Assembly (NCBI GenBank): GCA_041392765.1
Contig: JAWKLL010000021.1
Coordinates: 26,783 to 90,782, forward strand
DNA from: Lewinella sp041392765
GTDB lineage: Bacteria > Bacteroidota > Bacteroidia > Chitinophagales > Saprospiraceae
DNA length: 64,000 nt
Direction of reading: 5' to 3'
Positions 54,715 to 64,000 of this stretch are shown here, in pieces. The notes below the pieces were generated by a model. It was given only the letters and a program-made list of their open reading frames with translations. It was not told where the DNA came from and searched no databases. The translations under genes were made by a program, and so were the position numbers. Positions within the stretch are counted from its first letter, which is position 1; each line of letters starts with the position of its first letter.

Positions 54715-57414
54715 ATGAAAAACTTGAAACAGTACCCCTGTGTAGGTATATGTAAGCGCATTAGCTTATCTGCACTTTTTTGGCTTATTTTCCACACTAA
54801 TTCATTTGCTCAACCGCCTTTAGAAATCAGTTGCATAGGCAACGTCAATGTTTCTTTAGACCAAGCCTGTGGCCGGTTGGTAACACCCGAAATGCTATTT
54901 TATGGAAACTGGGAAGCCGCCGACGAGGTGCAGCTTGAAATAGACAATACCCCATCCGATTATCTGACAGGCTGTGGTACGCATACCTACCAAGCTCATG
55001 TCTATCAAGCAGGTGAAGTAGTCTTCTCCTGCTGGGGCGACATAACAGCTAGAGACATGACACCGCCTCTCCTTATTTGTAATGAGAGCACAACAGAAGC
55101 AGTGATACTCAGTCACCTACAACAAGTGACGGGCGGATTGACCGAAGACGCACCCACTTTCGACCCTTCTTCTTATGGTTGTTATGCTGAATCATCGCCT
55201 GCCTTGGGCACAGGCACTAGGCATTACGACACATATACGTTTCAAGTGAGTAGCGAAGATTTTTTCACCATCATTCCCACTGCCCCCTACGATGGAATAC
55301 TTGCTATCTACCAAGGTGCGTTCGACCCGCTCAACCCCTGCCAAAACATCATCGCCTTTTCGAACGACACATGGATCGGTTCCGCTTCCGATTTCTTACC
55401 TGTCATGCCTGTCATCGCCCCGTCACTCCGGTTGAATCTTGCCCTGCGCCCCAACCAAGATTATACTGCCGTTTGGACCAGCAGAGACGAAAACGTCACT
55501 GGAGCATATACATTAGCTATTTATGCCGACAACAACGGCAGGATACTCAATCTCACCAAAACGCAATTTCTTCAATCCAAAACATTAGTATGTTTGGATG
55601 TGGAAGAAATATACCTTGATCTGCACTACACCTTTAGCCTCCACCCCGATGGCAGTCTCATTCTCGATTACAATGACCCTTACCGTATCCCTAACGAGCT
55701 GAGGCATATTTTGGGCTACACAGGCTTTCCTCAAGTGAGTGACAACTGTAGCTCCATGCTAATGACTGTACATGATGATTTAACAGAACTGAGCGACTGC
55801 GATAGCTGGGTCATTACAAGGCACTTTACTATAACAGATCGATACCAATCCGACTGTACGGGAACTCCTTTGCAAAGCGAATGTGTACAAACTATCATCA
55901 TCCGAAAACCCAACATGAGCGATGTCGTTTTTCCGCCCCTTTCTACCACAGTGGAATGTGATGAAGGGTTTACTACCGACGGGCTTATTGGAGGCCAAGA
56001 GGACAACCCTCACCCTTCTCTAACTGGATTCCCTTATTTGGAAACTGCCACCAACTTCCACAATATTGACCAATCCGTCTGTAACTTAGGTGCCTCTTAC
56101 ACCGACTTTCCACGCGTTTCGGTTTGTCCTGGTACTTATTTTTTTCAAAGAAAATGGACTGTTATTGACTGGTGTGACTCTTCTAGTACCGTTATTTTCA
56201 ACCAATTAATACGTGTAGGTGATTTCACTGGCCCAAAAATCGAATGGGTTGTACCTGATTATGACAACGATGGAAGTCCAGATACCCTATACCGCTATCC
56301 TACCACCCCAACAGATTGTAGTTCCCGCTTCTTTCTCCCCACCCCTGCTTTTTCAGACGGCAATGGGTGCGCGGGTATCCTACAGACGAGTGCATCCCTT
56401 TTCAATGAACAAGACAGCCTCGTATGGCTTGGCAACGTGGGGCAACTCGTACAACTCCCCCCTGGCGATTACCAATTGCAATATTGCGCAACCGACTCTT
56501 GCTATAATGAACGCTGCGCTTCTATCCCATTGATTATCAAAGATGATATTGCACCCTTCGCAAATTGCAACGAAGCAATGACCTTATCCCTCAACAGCAC
56601 CGCTGACAACTCCCCGAGCCAAATCTTCTTGACACCCGCCGATGTGGACGAAGGTTCTTTTGACTTGTGTAGTGAAGTAATACTGGAAATCAGCAGAGAT
56701 GCATCTGAATGGGCGCAGGAAGTTGTATTCAGCTGTAGCGACACCGAGCAGGCATTGCCGGTTTTTCTCCGTGTAACCGATGCTGTCGGCAACACCAACA
56801 CGTGTGAAACAACCATCACGATAGAAGACAAAATCAACCCCATTTGCAGCCCACCTCCTACTCGGCAAATTGACTGCACTGACTGGCAACTCTTCTTTCC
56901 CGGTGATATTTCCATCGCCTACCTTTCAGATTTTGACAATACATCTGCCATCATGAATACGCATTTTGGCACTGCCAATGGTAGCGACAACTGCCACGTG
57001 GACACAATCGTAGAACGCACCCCTACCATTCAGGTGAATGACTGCGGATGGGGATCCATTACCAGACACTTCGAAGCCTGGCAAATAAAACCCACCGGCG
57101 ATGCCAACCAAAACGGAATCATTGAGGAGGATGAGGTATTTATATCCACCAATAATTGCACCCAACTTATTGAGATACAGGAATTACACCACTTCATCAT
57201 AGATTTCCCTGCCGATGCTTACAGTTTCTGCACAGAAAATAGCTATCCAACAGCAACCGTAACAGCTACAGGATGCGATGTGATGGTGGTGAATACCTCT
57301 CCTATTCGATTCGAGGGGAACAACCCTATTGCTACAGTTTTGCCATTCACTATGATGTCATCAACTGGTGTCTTTGGGATGGCGAATCGGAGGGATACAC
57401 CTTGCCCAGATTAA
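54715..57414 (+). CDS. Large secreted multidomain protein, N-terminal part
   Basis: ATG 54715 gives a signal peptide (MKNLKQYPCVGICKRISLSA with LFWLIFHTNSFAQ); the frame extends to a TTG at 54694. The 899-residue part has HYR/SprB-like repeats rich in Cys and Asp (ITARDMTPPLLICNESTTEA, IIRKPNMSDVVFPPLSTTVE, FLRVTDAVGNTNTCETTITI with EDKINPICSPPPT). These are typical of large Saprospiria surface proteins. It stops at 57414 where another frame continues (VINWCLWDGESEGYTLPRLT). The rest is at 57415-58923 and ends in a dockerin-like module. A role in adhesion is plausible but unproven. Confidence 0.78.
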   Translation: MKNLKQYPCVGICKRISLSALFWLIFHTNSFAQPPLEISCIGNVNVSLDQACGRLVTPEMLFYGNWEAADEVQLEIDNTPSDYLTGCGTHTYQAHVYQAGEVVFSCWGDITARDMTPPLLICNESTTEAVILSHLQQVTGGLTEDAPTFDPSSYGCYAESSPALGTGTRHYDTYTFQVSSEDFFTIIPTAPYDGILAIYQGAFDPLNPCQNIIAFSNDTWIGSASDFLPVMPVIAPSLRLNLALRPNQDYTAVWTSRDENVTGAYTLAIYADNNGRILNLTKTQFLQSKTLVCLDVEEIYLDLHYTFSLHPDGSLILDYNDPYRIPNELRHILGYTGFPQVSDNCSSMLMTVHDDLTELSDCDSWVITRHFTITDRYQSDCTGTPLQSECVQTIIIRKPNMSDVVFPPLSTTVECDEGFTTDGLIGGQEDNPHPSLTGFPYLETATNFHNIDQSVCNLGASYTDFPRVSVCPGTYFFQRKWTVIDWCDSSSTVIFNQLIRVGDFTGPKIEWVVPDYDNDGSPDTLYRYPTTPTDCSSRFFLPTPAFSDGNGCAGILQTSASLFNEQDSLVWLGNVGQLVQLPPGDYQLQYCATDSCYNERCASIPLIIKDDIAPFANCNEAMTLSLNSTADNSPSQIFLTPADVDEGSFDLCSEVILEISRDASEWAQEVVFSCSDTEQALPVFLRVTDAVGNTNTCETTITIEDKINPICSPPPTRQIDCTDWQLFFPGDISIAYLSDFDNTSAIMNTHFGTANGSDNCHVDTIVERTPTIQVNDCGWGSITRHFEAWQIKPTGDANQNGIIEEDEVFISTNNCTQLIEIQELHHFIIDFPADAYSFCTENSYPTATVTATGCDVMVVNTSPIRFEGNNPIATVLPFTMMSSTGVFGMANRRDTPCPD

Positions 57415-58923
57415 CAGAAAATGACGGCCACTTTACAATACCGAGCAAACCGTAGGAAGGCAACGAACGTCCCTGTTTACTACAATAGTGCAACAGGCCT
57501 GCTTTGTGGACAGGTCGCATACCGACCAAGATGGCACCTCCAATCTACAGATGCCACTCCTACCTTGACCAACTATGGCCCTATCTTTACACACAGTTCA
57601 TCCATATAACAGACACGATTGCTCCTTGGATTCAAGTGCCAGACTATGGAACTTCGCCCGGGAATGTCCCAACGTTAGTGCCGCCCAGTTTGCGGATACC
57701 GATGGTGACTGTTTAGCGGCCATCGATATTTTACTCAAAATAACAGATGTATGCACCTTTGACAGCAATACTGAAATCGCAGACAACATAACCCTTACGA
57801 CGCAATTGCAATCATTTGTTATTGATGTACCTAAAACGGCCTTATCACAGCAGATGAGTTTGACAATGCCTCGGCACAAACGGTTTCACTGGTGGCACTC
57901 GACAACCAACGCTACCAATTTTCTGCCAATCTTCCACTCACCGACAACGAAACGTACTCAAAGTGGTCGCTACCGATGGGTGTGGGAATCTCTCCAGCGA
58001 ATACATCCCTTTCCAAGTAATCGACTGCAAAGCTGGCACCTATCTGTATCAACGGCCTCTCGGCTGCCTTACAGATTAGCGAGGACGGGAATTGTGAAAC
58101 CACCATTTGGGCATCCGACTTCGGAGGGGTCGCCCGTATTTTGATTGCAATGGCCAAGGCGAAGCCTTGCCAAACGGCCAACATCGCGTGACCACCTACG
58201 CCGTCTATAAAGCTACCGATATTGTAGCAGGCTTTATCCCCGACTCCTCCCACCAATCCATCACGCCTCACGCCCGAAGATTTGGGAGAAGTGCCTGTGG
58301 TGGTGTACGCATTTGATGCAGCCGGGCAATACGACTTTTGCGAAACGTATCTCATACTTTCGCCATCGACCTCTTGCAGCAACTACCCTCCGGGCATTGT
58401 ATCCGGCTGGGTGCAAACTACCGCTCAAATGCCCGTAGCCAATGTAGCGATATCCTTCAGCGGCGACCAACCGCATACCACACCCATACCGATGCTGACG
58501 GGCAGTTCGAATGGGGCTTGCCACGCCCGGAAGCGATATTTCCGTCATCCACACTACAACGAACACCCCCTAAACGGTGTCACCACCTTCGACATAGTCC
58601 TTATCCCAGCAAGCATATTTTGGGGCTACAACCCTTGGATAGTCCCTATCAACTTATAGCCGCAGATGTGAACAACAGTGGTACCATCACAACCCTCGAC
58701 TTGATACACCTGCAAGCTGATACTCGGCCAAGAAACCGCCTTCACCAAATAACACCAGTTGGCTTTATAAGATGCTGCACTCACTTTCCCCAACCCCTCC
58801 AACCCATGGCAGACCTTCTTCCCTGAACTTTGGAGCGGCAATAACATTCCTGCGCAAGTGTCGGTCAACTTTATCGCCATCAAAATAGGAGATGTGAATG
58901 GAAGCGCATCATCCGATAATTAA
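57415..58923 (+). pseudogene. C-terminal part of the large secreted protein with dockerin-like end (many frameshifts)
   Basis: Scattered pieces in all three frames continue the Cys/Asp-rich repeats: FADTDGDCLAAIDILLKITD, QDGNCETTIWASDF-like text, VPVVVYAFDAAGQYDFCETY, PGIVSGWVQTTAQMPVANVA. Near the end, IAADVNNSGTITTLDLIHLQ is an EF-hand/dockerin-like calcium loop, and VNFIAIKIGDVNGSASSDN-stop (58921-58923) is the second one. Such dockerin-like pairs often end surface proteins of this lineage. At least eight one-base breaks occur. It most likely belongs to one gene spanning 54715-58923, about 1400 residues. Confidence 0.65.
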
Positions 58924-59124
58924 TCACGCAGGACAATATAATAAATCATGGGCCGTGCCGTACCAGCAAAGCTGGTCGGCACCAGGTCGTCCGCCCCTCC
59001 TCACGTCGGGGCTACCACCCTTCGTCCTTGCGTCGGCCAAGCCGCCACCGTGCTCACAGCTTCGCTGTTCGCCATGTGTGCAACTTGCAATTGCGTTTTT
59101 GCGAAAATTCACCTTCAATATACC

Positions 59125-59239
59125 ACCCCTTCGGGGTTAGGGCATGGCAAACGCACCTAAATCAGGAATGAAGAAAATCCCGAAGGGATGGCAATATAAA
59201 AGTCCCATCATCAGAAAGAGCCTTGAACCCCGAAGGGGT
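59125..59239. repeat. Three short CCCGAAGGG-type palindromes
   Basis: ACCCCTTCGGGGT (59125-59137), ATCCCGAAGGGAT (59177-59189) and ACCCCGAAGGGGT (59227-59239) can each fold into a 5-bp stem with a 3-base loop. The spacing is about 50 bases. A related GCCCGAAGGGC is inside the TIR-bounded element near 34886. Confidence 0.6.
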
Positions 59240-59483
59240 GAAATAGACTAGGATGGTCTTCATGCGTTCAGGCAAAGAAGCACAATGGTTTGCAGTCCTT
59301 AAATAGCAAATGCAATTCATTGAAAAAGAATGCCTTGTGATGTGGAGCGCCCATTTGTGTCCACACATAAGGCCTTCTATGATTCGTCGGGGTAATTGCG
59401 GTGAAAAACGTTTGCCAGTTATCGGGCAACAATTTCGAGTTGTCAGATAGCTGCCATGCGGCATGAAGTGCCGCGAAACTATT

Positions 59484-59573
59484 ACGTGAATTATGGATAA
59501 GCCAAACGACGAAAGCCGCACCGCCTGCCAAGCCTTTCAGGATTCGTAGGCGTAATAGCGGTAAAAAACGTTT
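59484..59573. repeat. Dispersed 90-base repeat, copy A
   Basis: It shares long stretches with 62313-62399, including GGATAAG(C/T)CAAAC(G/A)ACGAAAGCC, TTTCAGGATTCGTAGGCGTA and AAAAACGTT, with a few substitutions and a 3-base gap. It is non-coding. Confidence 0.75.
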
Positions 59574-59748
59574 GTCAGTTATCTACAATTATTCATCATG
59601 CACGTCAGATAGCACTAAAAAGCGTATGTTTGCCACCCTGAATGCGTTTAGCGAATACCCAAGCGCAGGATAGGAGTATCGGTTGAACCCGATACGGATA
59701 GCCCGCCGCTTGGCCTTAGCAAGCGCCCTAATAAAACTACCTATTTAA

Positions 59749-60790
59749 ATGAGAACACGTGTATTAGGAAGCAGCGGTTTGGAAGTGACAGAAATATGCT
59801 TGGGTACAATGACTGTGGGGTAAACAAAACACCATGTCCGAAGCACATGAGCAAAATCGAATACGCCCTCGACCAAGGAGTTAATTTATTGATACAGCCG
59901 AAATTTATGCCTTCCCGCCGCGTCCTGAAACGTATGGAAAAACAGAAGCCTATATAGGCGAGTGGCTGGCGCAACACCCACACCGGCGTAAAGATTTCAT
60001 CCTCATGACTAAGATAGGCGGCAAAGGCATGGCCATATCTGCGCAATGGAGAAAATCACTAAGGAATGGATACTCCCTCCATCGACCAATCGCTGAAGCG
60101 CCTGCAAACCGATTACATTGATGTGTATCAGTTGCACTCACAACCGTTCCAACCCCGCGTTTGAAGACACCACCTAGAGCGTAAAAGTGACTCAAATAGA
60201 TGTGGAGCGCGAAGAAGAAGAAACCCTCGGCGTACTCGAAGCACTGAACGAGGCGATAAAAGTAGGAAAAATACGCCATGCGGGGCTGTCCAACGAAACG
60301 CCTTGGGGAATAGACCTGTATATGCGGTTGGCCAAGGAGCACAACTCTTGCCTGCCATGGTATCCACGCAAAACGAGTTCAGCCTGTTGCACACCAAGGA
60401 CTACCCCTTCGTACTGGAAAGTTGTTTAGCACATAACATAGCATACCTACCGTGGTCGCCCTTAGCGGGTGGCGTTCTTTCGGGGTAAATATCAAGGCGG
60501 AGCCGTGCCGGAGGGCAGCCGCTGGTCGATGACCGACCGCCACGGCAACTTCCGCAATCGCCCCATGGTACACGAGGCCGTAGCGGCGTATGCAGCAATA
60601 GCCGAAGAAGTGGGCATCGCCCAGTCAGTTGGCGTTGGCATGGTGCAACCAGTTCACAGCTTACCTCCCACCATTATCGGTGCCACCTCTATGGAACAGC
60701 TCAAAGAAAACATAAAGGCTTTGAAATCACTCGGAAGCGACCTTACAGGCCATAGCGGAAACACACAAAAAGTATCCTGTACCGTTTTAA
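59749..60790 (+). pseudogene. Aldo/keto reductase (Tas-like), frameshifted
   Basis: It starts MRTRVLGSSGLEVTEICLGT then MTVG. FIDTAEIYAFPPRPETYGKT, with EAYIGEWLAQHPHRRKDFIL, holds the catalytic Asp/Tyr region. MTKIGGKGM, GKIRHAGLSNETPWGIDLYM, LPWSPLAGGVLSG and the tail KKYPVPF-stop at 60788-60790 follow. Many frame changes occur (about ten). Tas-type enzymes are NADPH-dependent reductases of about 345 residues; this span fits. The number of breaks in a short gene suggests either poor sequence or real decay between two copies of a dispersed repeat. Confidence 0.78.
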
Positions 60791-60818
60791 GTATTGATTG
60801 ACCACTCATCTTGCACCT

Positions 60819-62308
60819 ATGCGAAGCAAAGACCATTTATACCAGCTCATCCAGTCGATGTCCAAGACGGAGAAAAGGTATTTCACCTTGGATGCGCGCA
60901 AAACGGGCAAGAAGCACGCTATTTAGCACTTTTTCATCTACTGAACGAGATGGAAACCTATGACGAGGCGGCCGTAAAAGCTACATTTGGCTCGAAAGTA
61001 GCCGACGATAAAGCACGGCTCTATGAATCATTATTAGGAGCCTTGCGGGACTATCAGAGCAAAAAGTCATGGAAAACCCGCATCAAAGAATTGCTAACGG
61101 ATGCCAAAATCCTTTTTGAGCGCAAAACTGTACGAACAGGCGCAAAGCCGATTGAAGGAAGCACGAGATATGGCACTGGAGATGCAGGATTTACCCGCCA
61201 TCATTGAGGAAACTTGCGGCAAAGACAATTGGTAAAAGAATACCAGCGCAAGGAATACAGCGAAGAAGTAGAAGCACTCATTCAGGAGAAAAACGAATGG
61301 ATGAGCATGTTGGAACAAGAACTTTGGTGGAACGACCAATACGACCGGTTGTCGGTGGATATTTTGCGTTCGCCCCAATTGCCGGGTAAAAACGAGCAGC
61401 AACTCATTGATAAAAAGTACAGCGAACTACTGGCACAGCCTATCCCCCACCAATCATTTGGTGCACAACGCCGCTACTACCAGAGTATGGCACTGCTCAA
61501 CCAGTTGAAAGGTAACTCGGAGGCGGTGTTGCACTACTTCCAAGCCTCCGTAGCACTGTGGAATCAATACCCAAAGACCAAGGTGGATGGCTTCTTCAAC
61601 TATATGGGTGATATGGCAAATTATCTTTACGCTGTGTCGCGAAACCCACAGCACTTCCATAAACTTCCGGCCTTGTTGCAAGAATTGCGCAACCAGACTC
61701 CGCCCAATGTCCAAGCAGAGCAGCTCCTTTTTGAAAGATCCATCATTTATGAATTGGTGTTCTTACTCAACCAACAACAAACGAGTATCACAGAACCGCT
61801 GATGCGTATTGAAGCAGGGCTAAAAAAATACGATCTGCTGCCAAGTTCTGAATTGAGTATTTTATTCAACACCATTTTACTGCTGTTCCTCTCCGACCGA
61901 TTCACAGATTGCCTGAAGTGGATGAAAAAGCTATGGCAAGTACAAAAACAGGCACCCAACTTACGATTGGACATACAGGATGGCAGTCGCATTATTTTCC
62001 TACTCGCTGTTTACAAAACTGCCGTTTTTGAGGATATTGAAAATGGATTGCGTACGATCCAGCGCTATTTTGCCAAACGAAAAGAAAGCCCCTTGCGCCC
62101 AGTACATGCGGCCGTAAATACAGCCATCCAACAGCTACAGTCCGCCAGTAGCAAGAAAGAAGAACTGCAAACACTAGCAGCACTGAACGATCAAATAGCA
62201 CTGTTAGCGCACCCAGTATCTGCTGGCATAGACGAAGTCATCTTGCTGTGGATTCAAAGTTTGTTACAAAGTAAAACTATTACCGAGTTGCGGCGTGCGG
62301 ATTCATAA
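60819..62308 (+). CDS. Helical-repeat (TPR-like) protein of unknown function (frameshifted N-terminal third)
   Basis: ATG 60819 begins MRSKDHLYQLIQSMSKTEKR YFTLDA, then breaks near 60890. LALFHLLNEMETYDEAAVKA and YESLLGALRDYQSKKSWKTR follow, a second break near 61130, then LYEQAQSRLKEARDMALEMQ, a third break near 61212, and a clean 365-codon frame (61214-62308; HQSFGAQRRYYQSMALLNQL, MRIEAGLKKYDLLPSSELSI). All of it is helical with TPR-like pairs, without signal or membrane segments. The design is like the gene at 51739-53073, so they may be paralogs. The function is unknown. Confidence 0.65.
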
Positions 62309-62615
62309 ATTAACGTGAATTTTGGATAAGTCAAACAACGAAAGCCGTGCCGCTTGCACCTTTCAGGATTCGTAGGCGTAATCGCGGTGAAAAACGTTGA
62401 ATTATATTGCCGTTACGTTTACGAATCCTTTTGTAGGCTTCGTAAACGAACAGCTTGTGTTTTTCACCTTAATTGACAGCGTATATGCAGGATATTGTCC
62501 ATAGTTCACAATAAATTTGCTCATATTGGGTAGAACGTCGTTTTTATCCCTTATCACCCATACTTCTAACTCATCCCCTACCCTGCGTATCTAGAAAATA
62601 CCGTCTTTACAAGGC
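62309..62615. other. Intergenic region with the second dispersed repeat
   Basis: Apart from copy B of the dispersed repeat at 62313-62399, this region has no frame or terminator I can support. The plus gene ends at its left and the minus gene at its right, so both transcripts end here. Confidence 0.4.
62313..62399. repeat. Dispersed 90-base repeat, copy B
   Basis: Same orientation as copy A at 59484-59573; the two flank the aldo/keto reductase and the second TPR-like gene. It starts 4 bases after the stop codon of the TPR-like gene. Confidence 0.75.
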
Positions 62616-63158
62616 TCAACACCTGGATGCGCAATCGTTGGAATCAGGAGCTTCCAGATTTATCACGATGTCGCCTACGCCAATGATCGCTATAGCCTTG
62701 TTCGACTCGTTGTAACTCATCGTGTACTGGCTATTGTCCAAAGCTTTGAAGGTATAACGGTTATTGCCCGCCGTTTTCACGCTTCCCGAAGTGCCGAGAG
62801 CGGGAGGGGCAACAGCTGTAGCCGCTACCAATTGGTCGCCCATAAGGCCGACCATAACGCCTTCTGGAACCGTCAGATCATAGGAAATAGAACGCCCGTT
62901 ATCAATTAAGAAAAGGGTTTTCATGTCAGAGCTTAATGTAATAGAATTGACCATAGTGGTAATGTGTTTGTCTTTAGTACTGAAAAGCAATTGAATCAAA
63001 TCAACAGCGGTATTGCCTGAATCAGGTAAATCTGGCGGGTTTGTCTCCACTCGAACGACCGTTCCCGGAGTGCCACTAGATGCATTACTCTGTGTTTTTC
63101 CTCCGTCTCCAGCGGGTGCAACACCCAACCAACGGCGTATTTTGTACCAAAAATTCAT
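62616..63158 (-). CDS. Hypothetical protein
   Basis: 180 residues from MNFWYKIRRWLGVAPAGDGG; an upstream start at 63221 would add 21 residues. A short basic/aromatic N-terminus is followed by a Gly/Ser/Thr/Pro-rich stretch. Then comes a beta-rich domain with repeated hydrophobic alternation (TTMVNSITLSSDMKTLFLID, NNRYTFKALDNSQYTMSYNE, KAIAIIGVGDIVINLEAPDS). The end CASRC has two cysteines. No signal peptide or membrane segment. I do not recognise the family. The frame is intact, and it lies between a convergent TPR-like gene and an SDR gene on the same strand. Confidence 0.6.
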   Translation of the reverse strand: MNFWYKIRRWLGVAPAGDGGKTQSNASSGTPGTVVRVETNPPDLPDSGNTAVDLIQLLFSTKDKHITTMVNSITLSSDMKTLFLIDNGRSISYDLTVPEGVMVGLMGDQLVAATAVAPPALGTSGSVKTAGNNRYTFKALDNSQYTMSYNESNKAIAIIGVGDIVINLEAPDSNDCASRC

Positions 63159-63224
63159 GGTGCTTTGTTGTGTTAAAACTGCCTCACAAATGTAGCAATA
63201 ATTTTCAGGATAGATTCGCATATA

Positions 63225-63995
63225 TTAAAACCCCACCATATACCCCCCATCCACCGTATAAACGCCTCCTGTCATGTAAGAGCCTGCATCTATAGCCAAC
63301 AATAACGCTAAGCCTGTCATTTCTTCGGGCTGCGCCATACGGCCAGCGGGTATTTGGCGCGCCAATTGTCCCATTAGTTTTTCATTCGTCCAGAGAGCTT
63401 CGCTGAATTGGGTTTGTACCAACCCCGGGCAAATAACATTTACCCGCACTCCATAGCGGCCCCATTCTTTCGCCTGGTTTTTGCCCAACATAATCAGCGC
63501 CGCCTTGATCATACTATACAACCCCAAACCAAAGCCAGGATGCAATCCCTCTACTGAACTAATATGAATGATAGATCCACCGGACTCTTTCAAATAAGGA
63601 AGACATAGGTTGGAAAGTTGCCAAGGCGATTTAACGTTTATTTGCACGATTTTATCAAATGCAACTGGCGAGGCTTCCTCTACCGGGCCAAAAACGGGGT
63701 TGGTAGCCGCATTATTTACCAATATATCAATCCGTCCAAAAGCTGCTATCGTTTGATCAACCAAGGTCTGCAGTTGGGTTTCATCGCCTACATGACAAGC
63801 GATACCTTTTGCGGTGTAACCTTTTGATTGCAGATGAGCCGCCACTTCATCAACGGCCTCTTGTTTACGGCTACTAATGATTACCTTTGCCCCCGCCTCG
63901 GCATAGGCAGTAGCAATGGACAAGCCAATCCCCTTACTCGAACCTGTAACGATGGCTACTTTGCCACTTAAATCAATATGTTGCATACCTTTCAT
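63225..63995 (-). CDS. Short-chain dehydrogenase/reductase (DHRS4-like)
   Basis: 256 residues; a start three codons later (MQHIDLSG, 63986) is equally likely. It has the cofactor motif VTGSSKGIGLSIATAYAEAG, NNAATNPVFGPVEEASPVAF (typical of the DHRS4 group), the catalytic Ser in IIHISSVEG and YSMIK with the Tyr-Lys pair, and the tail YMTGGVYTVDGGYMVGF. It reduces carbonyl substrates with NAD(P)H in the cytoplasm; the substrate is not evident. The start is 5 bases from the window end, so the promoter is outside. The frame is intact. Confidence 0.9.
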   Translation of the reverse strand: MKGMQHIDLSGKVAIVTGSSKGIGLSIATAYAEAGAKVIISSRKQEAVDEVAAHLQSKGYTAKGIACHVGDETQLQTLVDQTIAAFGRIDILVNNAATNPVFGPVEEASPVAFDKIVQINVKSPWQLSNLCLPYLKESGGSIIHISSVEGLHPGFGLGLYSMIKAALIMLGKNQAKEWGRYGVRVNVICPGLVQTQFSEALWTNEKLMGQLARQIPAGRMAQPEEMTGLALLLAIDAGSYMTGGVYTVDGGYMVGF

Positions 63996-64000
63996 TATTT

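Larger units (their letters stand above)
58924..59748. other. Long non-coding region with hairpins and dispersed repeats
   Basis: This gap of 825 bases has no convincing gene. It contains a 12-bp hairpin at 58955-58982 (GTGCCG/CGGCAC and ACCAGC/GCTGGT arms around AAA). Three CCCGAAGGG-type palindromes follow at 59125, 59177 and 59227. A copy of a roughly 90-base dispersed repeat is at 59484-59573, and a shorter partial copy at about 59370-59427. The minus-strand frames crossing it do not resemble proteins I know. Confidence 0.5.

Noticed and set aside
59268..59531. Minus-strand 87-codon frame in the long non-coding region
   Set aside because: No domain or signal features, overlaps dispersed repeats and palindromes, and has no neighbour context.
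1..64000. Reassignment of stop codons (in-frame TAG and TAA within genes)
   Set aside because: Only a few cases, mixed with many frameshifts, and normal stops end intact genes such as metK, kdsB and purE; errors or mutations are simpler.
1..64000. tRNA, rRNA, CRISPR array, riboswitch or phage attachment site
   Set aside because: I scanned for tRNA-like T-arm and acceptor patterns, regular repeat-spacer arrays and integrase neighbours and saw none; short RNA genes could still be missed by eye.

Overview
The window is a stretch of a Bacteroidota chromosome, most likely from the Saprospiria (Lewinella/Haliscomenobacter-like); the family level is inference. Evidence: several large secreted proteins ending in type IX secretion (T9SS) or gliding-motility (CHU_C) C-terminal domains, TonB-dependent receptors with carboxypeptidase-like N-terminal domains, a DUF4249-like lipoprotein next to its receptor, an ECF sigma/anti-sigma pair, and TAnnTTTG-type promoter elements. 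There are no tRNA or rRNA genes, CRISPR arrays or prophage genes that I can recognise.

Layout. 1-3.1 kb: beta-oxidation genes (thiolase, fused hydroxyacyl-CoA dehydrogenase/enoyl-CoA hydratase). 3.4-7.0 kb: a large T9SS metalloprotease. 7.2-10.1 kb: msrB, a glutamine-synthetase tail remnant, an ECF sigma factor overlapping a membrane anti-sigma/TonB_C-type protein, and an acyl-carrier-like protein lacking the carrier serine. 10.14-11.47 kb: a complete IS4-type insertion sequence. 11.5-13.0 kb: an esterase and a YrdC-like protein. 13.5-18.0 kb: two tandem PKD/CHU_C adhesin-like genes, then rplS. 18.6-26.4 kb: a lipoprotein gene with a pentanucleotide repeat in its signal peptide, a DUF4249-like lipoprotein and TonB receptor, a 1012-residue hendecad coiled coil, and kdsB. 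26.7-34.7 kb: a VCBS-repeat T9SS protein, purK-purE-WG-repeat-SpoU operon, a lipoprotein and apbE. 35-41 kb: M20 dipeptidase, malate dehydrogenase and two tandem M43-like T9SS proteases. 40.9-49.3 kb: dinB, a symporter/KAS III-like/acyl-CoA ligase operon and a TonB receptor. 49.7-64 kb: hydrolase, fabG-like SDR, TPR-like protein, metK, a 1400-residue secreted protein, an aldo/keto reductase, a second TPR-like protein, an unknown protein and an SDR.

Reading quality. Many genes, including housekeeping ones such as rplS, malate dehydrogenase and purK, are split by one-base indels, usually a shortened homopolymer. Breaks cluster (1-4.5, 13.5-19, 31.9, 35-39, 41-44, 57-61 kb), while 20-31 kb is almost clean. 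The simplest explanation is consensus error in a draft or metagenome assembly, so I describe the intended gene and state where the frame breaks.

Most interesting items: a CTTTT repeat tract that would switch a lipoprotein on and off (currently out of frame); a family of three short TIR-bounded elements sharing GAGTATGTCTAAA ends; a separate 187-bp TIR-bounded element; the 11/18-residue coiled coil; and an acyl carrier and a KAS III-like protein lacking their canonical catalytic residues.
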